Part shown: one piece after another, positions 25,600 through 34,464 of the stretch | Layout: the number at the start of each line of letters is the position of its first letter | How positions within the stretch are numbered: position 1 is the stretch's first letter | Assembly: GCA_963969395.1 (NCBI GenBank) | Contig: OZ017805.1 | Location: 7,440,001-7,504,000 of the forward strand | Direction: 5' to 3' | Source: Pseudoscleropodium purum | Lineage: Eukaryota > Streptophyta > Bryopsida > Hypnales > Brachytheciaceae | Length of the DNA stretch: 64,000 nucleotides | Position numbers and translations under genes: made by a program | Notes under the pieces: model-generated | What the model was told of the DNA's origin: nothing | Database searches by the model: none | The model's input: only the letters and a program-made list of their open reading frames with translations

Positions 25600-26350
25600 A
25601 TGTTTGATGACTGCAAAATAAGACTACATTGAGTTGTAAAATCTCAAAATATGACTCCTGCAAAAATCACTATAGATGACGAACGATATGAGTGGATCTA
25701 ATCATTACCAACTAATCATATTTTTAATGAGCCATATTTATAGTCATCTAAATTGAGAGTATAATACGCCATATTTTGCCAAAGTGGCATATATGCTGAC
25801 TACCCTTAGAGGTTTGACTTTCTCTTGAGTTGCTTGGGGAAAGAAAAAAAATCTTACATGGCATATGATTCTATGTAGTCATATTTTGTGTTGACATGGA
25901 ATATGACTATAGTAGGTCATACTTTGGTTGACATGGCATATGACTATGTAGTCATATTTTGCACTAATGTAGAATATGACTATAGTGAGTTATATTTTGA
26001 TTGACATGGCATATGACTTTGAACAGTCATATTTCTTAATTGATGTAAAATATGACTCTTGTGAGTCATATTTTCTATTGATGTGATAAATGATTCTAAT
26101 GAGTCATATTTTTTGTTGATGTGGAAAATGACTATCATGAATTATATTTTTTTTATGTGAAATATAACACATGTGAGTCATATTTTTGGCTAATGTGGCA
26201 ATTTCTATGGAGTGTTACTAGTAATTTAATAATTGAGTATAGTCATATTTAAAAAAATATAGAATCACATTTTTAGTATGACTATGAGCATTTTGTAATT
26301 ACAGTCAATTATACTTGACCAAGATATTTTGTGAAATATGACTATGCATA
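25600..26350. repeat. Left subterminal repeats of the CACTA element
   Basis: ATATGACT and its reverse complement AGTCATAT alternate about every 15-40 bp, embedded in phrases such as GACATGGCATATGACTATAG and AGTCATATTTTGTTGATGTG. In CACTA elements such motifs are the binding sites for the element's own DNA-binding protein. The inverted pairs could form small hairpins. Confidence 0.8.
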
Positions 26351-26989
26351 TGATTTTTTAGATTAGTGAGAGTATCATTTTTAAAATTTATTTGTGGTTT
26401 GTAATCGGAATAACTAAGGTTTGTAGTAGCTTTTGTCATAAACTACTATTATGTTTTCCATACATTCAAATGGACATGATGTATTGTAGTCATGCACTAA
26501 TATGCTTTAGTAGCTAAATAAAAGACTATCAAATTAAAAACAAGTACATATGATTGATTTTTGAAATGCACAAGAGACAATCACATTGGAGAAAGAAAAT
26601 GCAAGAAAGAATATGATTCTTTTCAATGACATTTATTAATCACTAATACAAAATATATTACAATGACATTCTATAAATGTATATTTCCTCGTACTTATAG
26701 GACCTATATACCTTACAAAGATGTGAATATGTTGCTTCTTTAGTATTGCAAGTAGTCTTAAATAATTTCATTCCAACTTCCAATGCTTACATATACAATT
26801 GAAGAGGTTAATTTTTAGTGAATGAACAATATGAATCAACCTTCAAAGATTTAATGAAGGCAATGTAAAATATGTAGTATAAATTTAAGATTATAAAAAA
26901 CCATAACCACTATATCTTTAGAAATTTGAAATAAACAAGAAGGAAGAATAACACTATAACCACTACATCTTTAGAAATTACAAATAAAT
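26351..26989. other. CACTA interior, no gene
   Basis: AT-rich sequence with no coding frame or repeat that I can support. Confidence 0.4.
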
Positions 26990-27420
26990 AAGAAGAAAGA
27001 ATAATAATAGTGATAGAAGGAACAAGAAGCAAAAGGTAGCAAGTACTAAGAGGTAAGATGCAAGAAGCAAAAGTTAAAATGTTACAAAAAGCAATAAAAA
27101 GCACAAATTATGATGCGACAAAATGCAACAGATAACAAGAAAAAGCAAGAAATAAGATGCAATAAGAAGCAAAAAGCAACAAAAAGAAGCATGAATTAAG
27201 AAGAAACAAGAAGCATGGACTAAGAAATAAAAAGAAACATGAACTAAGAAGCAACGAGAAGCATGAATTGAGAGGGAATAAAAAGCATGAACTAAGAAAG
27301 AATAAGAAGCATAAAATAAGAAGCAACAAGAAGAAAGAGCTAAAAAGTAGTAAGAAACAAGAACTAAGAAGCAACATAACCTAGTAGGCAACAAGAAATA
27401 AAGAAAAAGAAACAAAAATA
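26990..27420. repeat. Purine-rich low-complexity tract (AAGAAGCA-like)
   Basis: The tract is built from irregular repetitions of AAGAAGCA, AACAAGAAGCATGAA and similar words on the plus strand. The long Leu/Phe/Ser-rich open frames on the minus strand across it are a consequence of this composition and are not reported as genes. Confidence 0.75.
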
Positions 27421-27575
27421 GCCAAATGTTGCATTTTGAATAAGAAATGTAAAAAATGGTGGTTAGGATTTCAAAACCCTAAATCAATAGTGGTTATCTA
27501 GAAGTTTTAGCTAGGGTTTAAAAACCCTAATCATTTGACTTGCCTTAGTTATGCACATGACTTGTCCTAGTCATA

Positions 27576-27862
27576 CAGGGTTGACAGGACGTCCGGACGC
27601 GGACGCTGTGTCCGTAGCGTCCGCTGACATTCGCGGTCCCGGCGGACGCAGCGTCCGCCTGTCCCCCATCCGTCTGCCCGTCCGCCCGATCGACGCACGG
27701 ACTGATCTGGTCCGCACGATCTGGGCGTCCACCTCGGGCGGTCGGGCCGTCCGCCCCGCCCGTCCGCTTTCCGACGGCGGTCGAGACGCTGCGTCCGCTA
27801 GCGTCCGGACGTCCGGAAAACGAACGCTATTTTGGGGCGGACGTTGAGATTCGTCAACCCTG
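27576..27862. mobile_element. GC-rich hAT-type MITE (287 bp) inside the CACTA element
   Basis: The ends are CAGGGTTGAC (27576) and GTCAACCCTG (27862), a perfect 10-bp terminal inverted repeat. A perfect 8-bp duplication TAGTCATA flanks it (27568-27575 and 27863-27870). Eight-bp duplications and CAGGG ends are typical of hAT transposons. It has no coding capacity of its own: the open frames of about 100 codons on both strands follow from its GC-rich, stop-poor composition. GTCCG occurs 11 times and CGGAC 6 times by my count, in sharp contrast to the AT-rich surroundings. The target TAGTCATA is itself a copy of the CACTA subterminal motif. Confidence 0.85.
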
Positions 27863-27870
27863 TAGTCATA

Positions 27871-30800
27871 TGACTTAATATAGTCATACAATTAAACAAA
27901 TATGACTATACTAAGCAACTAAGCTATTTTAATAATCAAATTTGATCCAAAGTGAATACATATTGTACTACAACTCCACAAAATGCTTGAAGGACAATTG
28001 TAAGGTTTTAAGCACCTACAATTATTATAAAAAGTGTCCAAAAGTATATGGGAGTGAAAGTATTTTATAGAGGTGCTATTTAAAAGCATCTTTGAAGAAA
28101 AACAAGGGATTATGCTTTTATAGTCTAAGTATATCCTTATAAGAACAATAGAACATCAAAACAACCATCTTTTAACCCTAAAGGCCCAAGCACCATTTTT
28201 TTGACATTATAGATATTTTTGGCAACTCACTACAAATGGATTTTTTTTCTTTGAAATTTTCACAAAACATGATATCAAGGAGTAGCTTTTAGGCCCAACA
28301 ATTTTCATAACTTTGACTTCATGGTTAAAAAGTTTTTGCATGATATGTAATTTTGATACCATGTCGGGTAGCTCAAAAATTTCTTAAAAATCACTTTTTT
28401 GAAAAATAAAAATTCGAAATTGTTTTTCTAGATTTATATATACATGGAAAGCTTTGAATCATTCCATTTAGATTGATGAAATGAAATTTATGAAGAGTTT
28501 TAGTTCACAAGCAATTATTTATTTTCTATTCTAAAATAAATTTTGAAGTCCTTTATTTAGTTTAGTTTTTAATATTTTTTGAAGAAAAATCATACAATGA
28601 AGATTGTTTATTACAACATTAAAACCATTGGAATTGTCATTTTTCAATTCCATGATAAATTTTTTAATAATTTAGTATTTTGAATCATTCTCTACTTCTT
28701 TCTACTTATTATAATTTTTTTATATGATTTAAAAATTTTCAAGCATGTAGCCACCTTGCCTTGAAGAATAAATTCAAAGAAGCACAACCACTTTGGATTT
28801 TTTTCATACAAATGTAACCTTGTGAAGTACAACTATTTGTATTTTCACAAGGCCAAATTTCTTTTTGTTAATTTGAATGCTAACATCTTGTAATGTACAT
28901 GGTGAAATTTTTTGAAATTTTTTGCAAATCTTCTCAAACTAGTTTACTACAAGATCCTAAGATTACATGTATCCTAAAATTTTATTTAAAAAAATTTGGT
29001 ACTTGCAATAGAAATGACAATATTGGAATGTTTTTGGTGAATACATAGCCTTGGATCTTTAGGGGTTAATTACAATACAAGTGTGCACATGCCTACAGTG
29101 AGCCTCAAAGCCCTGAATCTTTATATGAATAATTTTGTGACTTCTATAGGGCCTATAGAGACCCTCTAAAAATGTGGCTTGTATGACATTACTGAAAACC
29201 TTTCTAAAAAATAAACAAACTTTAGTACATGGCATGTGAGTGTTTTAATTATATTCTTGAGATAAAACATACACAACCATGTTCTTTAATGTTGAGCTTT
29301 AAGTTCTAATTGTGGTTTTTAAATATTATTAAATTGAAATTCTAAACAATGAACAAATTTTTTCTAATGATAAACTATAAGTGGTTCACATCTTAATTAA
29401 AATTGACAAAACTAGAAAAATTAGAAGTTTGAGGTAGTTTTGGATGGTACTGGCCAATCTAAGTCAAAGCTCTAGACTTCCAAATCCAAGTTGAAAAATT
29501 CAAAATTTTTGATAGCTTAAGTTGGAGAGTGATGCATGCCTATTCTAAAATAGTAAAATATTTATAATGGCATATTTTTAGCAAAAATTATGAATGGATG
29601 ATTGGATGAAGTTCTATCTCTTATTCATTTTTCAAGACTTTATTTAATGTTTTCTTCTAGCCTATAAGTCTAAATTAACTTTTACTTTCAAGATTGGATT
29701 GTAAATGTCATCAAAATTTAAGGTTCCTTTCTAACTTGAATTATATGAATTTTGATATTTTAATTTAAAATTAATGCTCTTCATTATCTTATTTCATTGT
29801 GATCTATTTTCTTTAATATTTTTAAATTTTTAAAAGTGTGATAAGTTTTTGAAAACCTTTAAAGATTATCTAAATGATTTTGAATTCAAAATTGACTTTT
29901 AACAAATTCTCACTTTTGAGTTAAACTTCTAATTTCTAATGGTTTTTATAAATAAAAAAATAAAAAGTGCCAAATTCAAGAACATGTGTTGGAATCCATT
30001 TCCACCTCATCCCATTTTCAAACATGCATATTATAATTGCATCATGAGGCTTTTCTTGATTTATTTTTGTTGTGTTTTTTTACTTTTTTGTATACAATTC
30101 AAATAACAGTTTTTACAATAAGGTGCATAAATTCTATCTTTGATTAAATTTTTTTCTTTCAACCTATTTCTTTCTACTTCTTTTTCTTGACTTTTTCCAA
30201 ATTTTTTTCTATTTTTTTCATTTTTTTTTGGAATTATTTTAAAATTACAATCATTGATTTCTATTACTACTAATTGATTTTTAGTAATTCTAGAAATAAA
30301 AAAATTGTAATTATATAATCCTCATAAGTGCTAAATAAGTATATATTAAAGACCTTAAATTTTAATTTGGTCAATTATGTATATTATGATCAAGAATCTT
30401 TGTTTAATACAAATTCAAAACTCTATGAGGAAGTCAACTTAGTCTCTTAACTATACCTAAAGCTTTAAGTAGCAACTGGGAATCTATACTTCTAATTCAA
30501 ACACTTAGACTTTGAATATGGATGGCATTCCTCACTTGCTCTTGCTCTATTGGTATTCAAGTATGGATTTTCTCACATTCTTTTTTTTCTCTTTAAATTA
30601 GATTTTTGCCAAGATTCAAGTGTTTTTTCTAAATCCTACAATCTTTCGGTCTACTTTGCTAGTTTAAGTGCATTAGATTTCACTTTGTATCAACCAATCT
30701 AATTAGCTTTTAATTTATATCAACCATGACAAATCAATCAACATAATTAGTCAATCTACAAGTGCAACCAATCTATTAGTGTACAAATTAGACATATAAT

Positions 30801-31009
30801 CATGTCCTCACCTCATGACCTTAAGTATTTGTTAAATAATATTCCTTCTTTGTGATTAAAAAAATCAACAATCTCTTTATTTGAATCAATACTTTGTAGC
30901 ATTCTTTTTTTCACCCAATATATATTTCAACTTTAAAAAACCTTGCTACAAGGAATTAAAACACATTTAATATGCATTTTGAGACCCTTTTCCTATCCTT
31001 TCCAATAAG
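27871..31009. other. CACTA interior between the MITE and the LTR retrotransposon, no gene
   Basis: This 3.1-kb stretch is AT-rich and densely stopped in all frames. I see no transposase blocks, RNA genes or structured repeats in it. Confidence 0.5.
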
Positions 31010-31287
31010 ATGGGTGTCGCAGCTTAGAATTTTGATTTTCTTAGTATACACCCAAATAGGAACGGAAACTAGTCATTAGCTAACCAGATCCGATTAGGTG
31101 GGAAAGGAAAACTCAAAATTAGCACGGAACGTGAAGTAGTGGGCTTCTTAGATCTAATCCGGTCAGGAGTAACTAACGACGGAAACGGAATGTAACCCGG
31201 ATTAGGTCTAGGAACGGATGATGATGATGAACCGGATTATGATGGTAAACCGGATTCATGATGACAAACCGGAAAGGGTCCAGGGAC

Positions 31288-31294
31288 TATAAAA
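31288..31294 (+). promoter_or_regulatory. First LTR TATA box
   Basis: TATAAAA in the context GACTATAAAAGGAGG lies 190 bp upstream of the ATG of the LTR frame. The spacing and flanking GC-rich context suit a pol II core promoter. The leader downstream contains no ATG until 31466. Confidence 0.6.
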
Positions 31295-31465
31295 GGAGGA
31301 GCTTCCACTGTTGCACCCCCTTTTAGAAACTCGACCTTGAGCGTGCGCGGTTGAGTTTTTGTCGTTTGTGCGTCTGAGCGTTTGTGTTTTGTCTGTTCTG
31401 CTTCCGGTTGAGATCGGAGAGAGGAAGTGAGGAACGGGACGTGCGGCTAGGAGAGAGTGAGGTAG

Positions 31466-31471
31466 ATGTGA
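31466..31471 (+). promoter_or_regulatory. Start-stop upstream element (AUG-UGA) before the LTR frame
   Basis: The first ATG after the TATA box is immediately followed by TGA (31466-31471). The ATG of the long frame comes 6 bp later at 31478. Such minimal start-stop elements are known in plants to slow ribosomes and reduce downstream translation. The arrangement is identical at 40682-40687 in the 3' LTR. Confidence 0.5.
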
Positions 31472-31477
31472 GTGGGA

Positions 31478-33136
31478 ATGCCTCAGCTACGTAGGTCGAG
31501 GCAAGCGAGTCCCTCTGGAGGCGAGGTGAAGCTCCGGAAAGTCATTCCGGTTATTCCCTCCACAGAGCCGGAAAAGGCTGAACTCATGGATGATCTCAGA
31601 TCCATGGGTTGCGTAGGGTTTGCCGAGAAACCTTGGGGTTTTAGGGAGGAGAGAATGGTCAAGGAGCTCCTCGGAAAGTTGTCCAACCAGTTTGACAACA
31701 CCGTGAGGGGAGCTCCCGTCAGCTGGAACGAGGGGATGTGGAGAGCGGTTTACGGTTTCCGGGCAGGAGGTTTGGGAATGGCGAGCCGGAAGGATGAGTT
31801 TGTCCGAGGGAAGTTCAAGGGAGCCGTCAACCCGAAGGACGGATACGCGGTCGAGGATTGCTTGGACGACCGACACCGTCGGCTCCTGCAATTCCTGGTT
31901 CCGGTTCTTCACCCGGAGAAGCCGACCAGGGTGACGATCACCCTCGGCAACACCATTTTCGGTGCCCTCAGTGGTACCCGGAAAGTGGACTGGGCACGGA
32001 TCATTTCCGATCTCGTGGCCCAGCTTGTTAGTAGGGTTGGGAAGAAAAGGGCCACTCCAGTGTGCCCTTACCTCTTCCACCTCTATCGGGAGAACCAAGT
32101 CCTCACCAACATAGAGGAGAAGGCGTGGAAGACGCAGGAAGTGCTCCTGAAGTATGGGGAGTCAGAGACGGATGACGAAGCGGAATCCGATTCCGAGTCA
32201 GACCGGGAGTCCAGCGAGGAAGAGGAGGAGCCGATGCCGCCGATCAAGCGACAGAAGCTGACGCCTCCACACAAGCGCGGGACGCCTCCCGGTCAAGACA
32301 AACCGGCCCCGGAGGAGAAACCGGAAGCCGAGAAGACCAATTCCGGGGGAGATCCGGATATGCAAGATCCGTTCAACGGTCTGATCAACGTCCTCTGCAA
32401 CATCAGGGCGGATTGGGAGGTGAAGCACAGGACGCTTGCGGCAATCGGCAAGTTGGTGGGTGCTGCACCGGACAGCAACTTGGCGGAACAAGTGGCGCAA
32501 TGCATCACGAATCCGGAAGAGACCCGGAAGCAGGAAGCCGAGATCCGCCGGTTGCAGGAGGAGGTAGATAAACTGAAGGCAACACTTTTCGCCTATCAGG
32601 AAGACGTGACGGCCGCTCGGGAGATGGCGGAGGAGACTCGGAAGGTGACCGAGCAGATCAAGGCGGTCCTGGGAGAGACCGGAACGGCAGCGGCCAAGGC
32701 GAAGCTCTTCGACGAGAAGATCCACGAAGAGAAGAAACTATCCGGTTCCCGGATGGTCCGGATTCTCGCGGACTTCGCCGAGCAGGTGGAGACGACAATG
32801 GTGGAGGGGCGGAAGGCAGCGGACCGGATCGAGGAGAGCAGCCGGAAGCTGACGGGAGCGACGTGCGACAAAGGTATTCACCTTTCGGACATCTCTCTAC
32901 CGGACCTCTTTCCGGATGCAACTATGGCAAAGGACAGGAAGGATTGGACTCCTGAGTCCAAGAAGTCTGCACGGACTGGGACTCCGAGATCGAGACCGGA
33001 TATTACCATCGACTTGGAGTCTCCACCCGGACCGAATCCTGAGGAGGGGGAACGGGTCCGGAACTTGAGCGAAGTCTTCGAGGAGCTAGTCCCGGAGGTC
33101 GGAAGCCCGACGATAGGATCTAGAGTTGTAGGGTAG
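31478..33136 (+). CDS. LTR-encoded protein of unknown function, 552 residues (5' LTR copy)
   Basis: An intact frame lies wholly inside the LTR. I chose the ATG at 31478, because the frame opens a little upstream only at a GTG. Residues 1-215 look globular, with motifs GNTIFGALSG (about 157) and CPYLFHLY (about 196). This resembles plant transposon-associated proteins of unknown role that I have seen alongside gypsy elements, but I cannot assign a named domain. Residues ~226-251 are a Ser/Asp/Glu tract, followed by a basic KRQK at ~256 that could be a nuclear localisation signal, then a Pro-rich linker. Residues ~345-457 are charged and heptad-like (RRLQEEVDKLKATL), consistent with a coiled coil. 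The C terminus is Pro/Ser-rich. The base composition (CCGGA-rich) matches the rest of the element. It is not gag, pol or a typical env: no zinc knuckle, catalytic motif or transmembrane segment is visible. Confidence 0.8.
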   Translation: MPQLRRSRQASPSGGEVKLRKVIPVIPSTEPEKAELMDDLRSMGCVGFAEKPWGFREERMVKELLGKLSNQFDNTVRGAPVSWNEGMWRAVYGFRAGGLGMASRKDEFVRGKFKGAVNPKDGYAVEDCLDDRHRRLLQFLVPVLHPEKPTRVTITLGNTIFGALSGTRKVDWARIISDLVAQLVSRVGKKRATPVCPYLFHLYRENQVLTNIEEKAWKTQEVLLKYGESETDDEAESDSESDRESSEEEEEPMPPIKRQKLTPPHKRGTPPGQDKPAPEEKPEAEKTNSGGDPDMQDPFNGLINVLCNIRADWEVKHRTLAAIGKLVGAAPDSNLAEQVAQCITNPEETRKQEAEIRRLQEEVDKLKATLFAYQEDVTAAREMAEETRKVTEQIKAVLGETGTAAAKAKLFDEKIHEEKKLSGSRMVRILADFAEQVETTMVEGRKAADRIEESSRKLTGATCDKGIHLSDISLPDLFPDATMAKDRKDWTPESKKSARTGTPRSRPDITIDLESPPGPNPEEGERVRNLSEVFEELVPEVGSPTIGSRVVG

Positions 33137-34318
33137 ATAGGATTTGAATTTCAGTTAGGAGTAGGAGCGGATCCGGATCCGGATCCGGCTCAACAGTATT
33201 AGGTTAGACCGGAAGTTAGATTTAGGTGGCGGCGGACCCCCACGGGTTTTCCGCTCCTTTTTGTGCTTTTAGGGTTTTGACCCTTTGTATATAAATCGGT
33301 TCCTGAGATGGGAATTGGGAGTTGTTCATTTTGCAAACTTCTTGTACCTTTCTATTCTCTTCGTTGTGTATCTCTCTCCAGCGCGACAGGATTGTATGAT
33401 GTGGAGTTAGGATAGTACGAGTTGGTTTGTAAGTGATTTCTCCCCTTGGTGTTTATTTTCCGATCCAAGGTGCATGTGAGTAGGTACTGAAGAGTTGGGA
33501 GTGAACTTAGTTCCTCAGCACGTCTAGAGTTTGAGATTCCGGGTGAGGAAGCCGTTGTTAGGCTAGGCGGGTAGGGAGGGATTCCTTAGCTGCGCTAGAA
33601 CTCCCGGGTGGGAAATCCGGTCGAGTGTCCGATCTCCTGTGAGGTCTCACCACCTGTATGGGTAACGGAAGAACTTTAGTTGATGTTGGAACGGACGGGT
33701 GCACTTGTAACCACTTGTCTTCGCACGGATCGGAAGTAGCATCAAGGTCGTTGTAGTACGAGAGGGTCGAGTGTGGGGTCTTTGTGTGACCTACGACCCG
33801 GATTGCTATCTGGGTTGTTGTGAAGGACCAAACCGGATCCGGATTAGCTTAGGAGTCTAGAAGGTAGGACAGTGGGTCTTCAGCCACTATAAGTCACGGA
33901 AGGAGTGGTGGGCCTACCACTCTCAAAATTAAGCGGCGACCCCTCTGATGGTGAAACAGAGGCAAAACCAAACCGGATAGGATTACGAGTACAGGATGAC
34001 CATCCCGACCGGATTGGTCAGGACGGATTTCCAAGATCGGAAGTTGTGAGATCCTGGGATTTGGGTGTTTGTACGGACCGGATAGTTAGTAGGACCGGAA
34101 GAAGGAGTAATCCGGTCTGTAGTTACCCGGTGTGGTAGTATTTCTGGTTCTAGATCTAGGACCGGAAAGTAAGATTGGCATACTGACTGAGCTTAACTGC
34201 TTAATAGAGCTAGATACTTCACAGGATCTCGTGGGTTCGATCTTTAGAGTCACTTAGTTATACTCTAGAGCGATTTTTGTGAGTATAATGGGGAATTGAC
34301 CTGCCCTGTGCTGCGACA
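33137..34318 (+). other. Noncoding 3' part of the 5' LTR
   Basis: About 1.2 kb follow the LTR frame, including the second TATA box. A 78-codon frame at 33905-34138 starts at GTG and is broken in the 3' LTR copy by a single base change, so I do not support it as a gene. The last 700 bp are also present, with about nine changes, at 63306-64000 on the other strand. The transcript start and polyadenylation site cannot be fixed from sequence. Confidence 0.6.
33288..33295 (+). promoter_or_regulatory. Second LTR TATA box
   Basis: TATATAAA lies 152 bp after the stop of the LTR frame and 1.03 kb before the LTR end. Transcription from here would make the upstream frame part of U3 and would produce an RNA starting with R-U5, the primer site and gag. 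The same motif is at 42504-42511. Its use as a promoter is inferred. Confidence 0.45.
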
Positions 34319-34329
34319 TGACAAAAATC

Positions 34330-34348
34330 TGGCGCCGCTGCCGGGGAT
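34330..34348 (+). promoter_or_regulatory. Primer binding site, tRNA-Asp
   Basis: TGGCGCCGCTGCCGGGGAT begins 11 bp after the 5' LTR end. It matches the complement of the 3' end of plant tRNA-Asp(GUC), including the CCA, with one mismatch (C in place of T at the ninth base). tRNA-Asp priming with a short offset is known from Athila-type elements. Confidence 0.85.
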
Positions 34349-34464
34349 TCTAAAGCTATCGGCTTTATTGCGGTACAGAAGAAGCTGAGTCAGTAGTTCG
34401 TCTTTTCCGTGTTTTCATTTCTCGGATTGGGTTTTGTTTTCCGGCTGAATCTGGAAACTAACTC
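34349..34464 (+). other. Leader between primer site and gag
   Basis: This 116-bp leader has no long frame. It would be expected to carry packaging signals, but none can be identified by eye. Confidence 0.4.

Larger units (their letters stand above)
31015..34318 (+). repeat. 5' LTR (3304 bp)
   Basis: It is identical in length to the 3' LTR. By reading both copies I found three differences: A32648/G41864, G32663/A41879 and A34100/T43316. It contains a TATA box at 31288, a 552-codon frame at 31478-33136, a second TATA box at 33288, and about 1 kb of noncoding sequence before the primer site. A short in-phase repeat GGATCC-GGATCC-GGATCC lies just after the frame, near 33168-33188. Confidence 0.97.

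Noticed and set aside
26910..27415. Leu/Phe-rich minus-strand frames resembling membrane proteins
   Set aside because: They arise from the AAGAAGCA-like purine-rich tract; the hydrophobic look is a composition effect.
27551..27891. Arg-rich frames of about 100 codons on both strands
   Set aside because: They lie in the GC-rich MITE, span its ends and target duplication, and are stop-free by composition.
31487..32098. Long minus-strand frame (203 codons) opposite the LTR gene
   Set aside because: It is a shadow of the GC-rich plus-strand gene, has a low-complexity translation and no motifs. The same applies to the other antisense frames in the LTRs, such as 32198-32725 and 41414-41941.
33905..34138. 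78-codon frame in the LTR, also present at 63471-63719
   Set aside because: It starts at GTG, is shortened by a single change in the 3' LTR, and is shared only because the LTR sequence is shared.
34215..34260. tRNA-like B box (GGTTCGATC) near the LTR end
   Set aside because: There is no acceptor stem, anticodon arm or A box at the right spacing, so it is not a tRNA gene.
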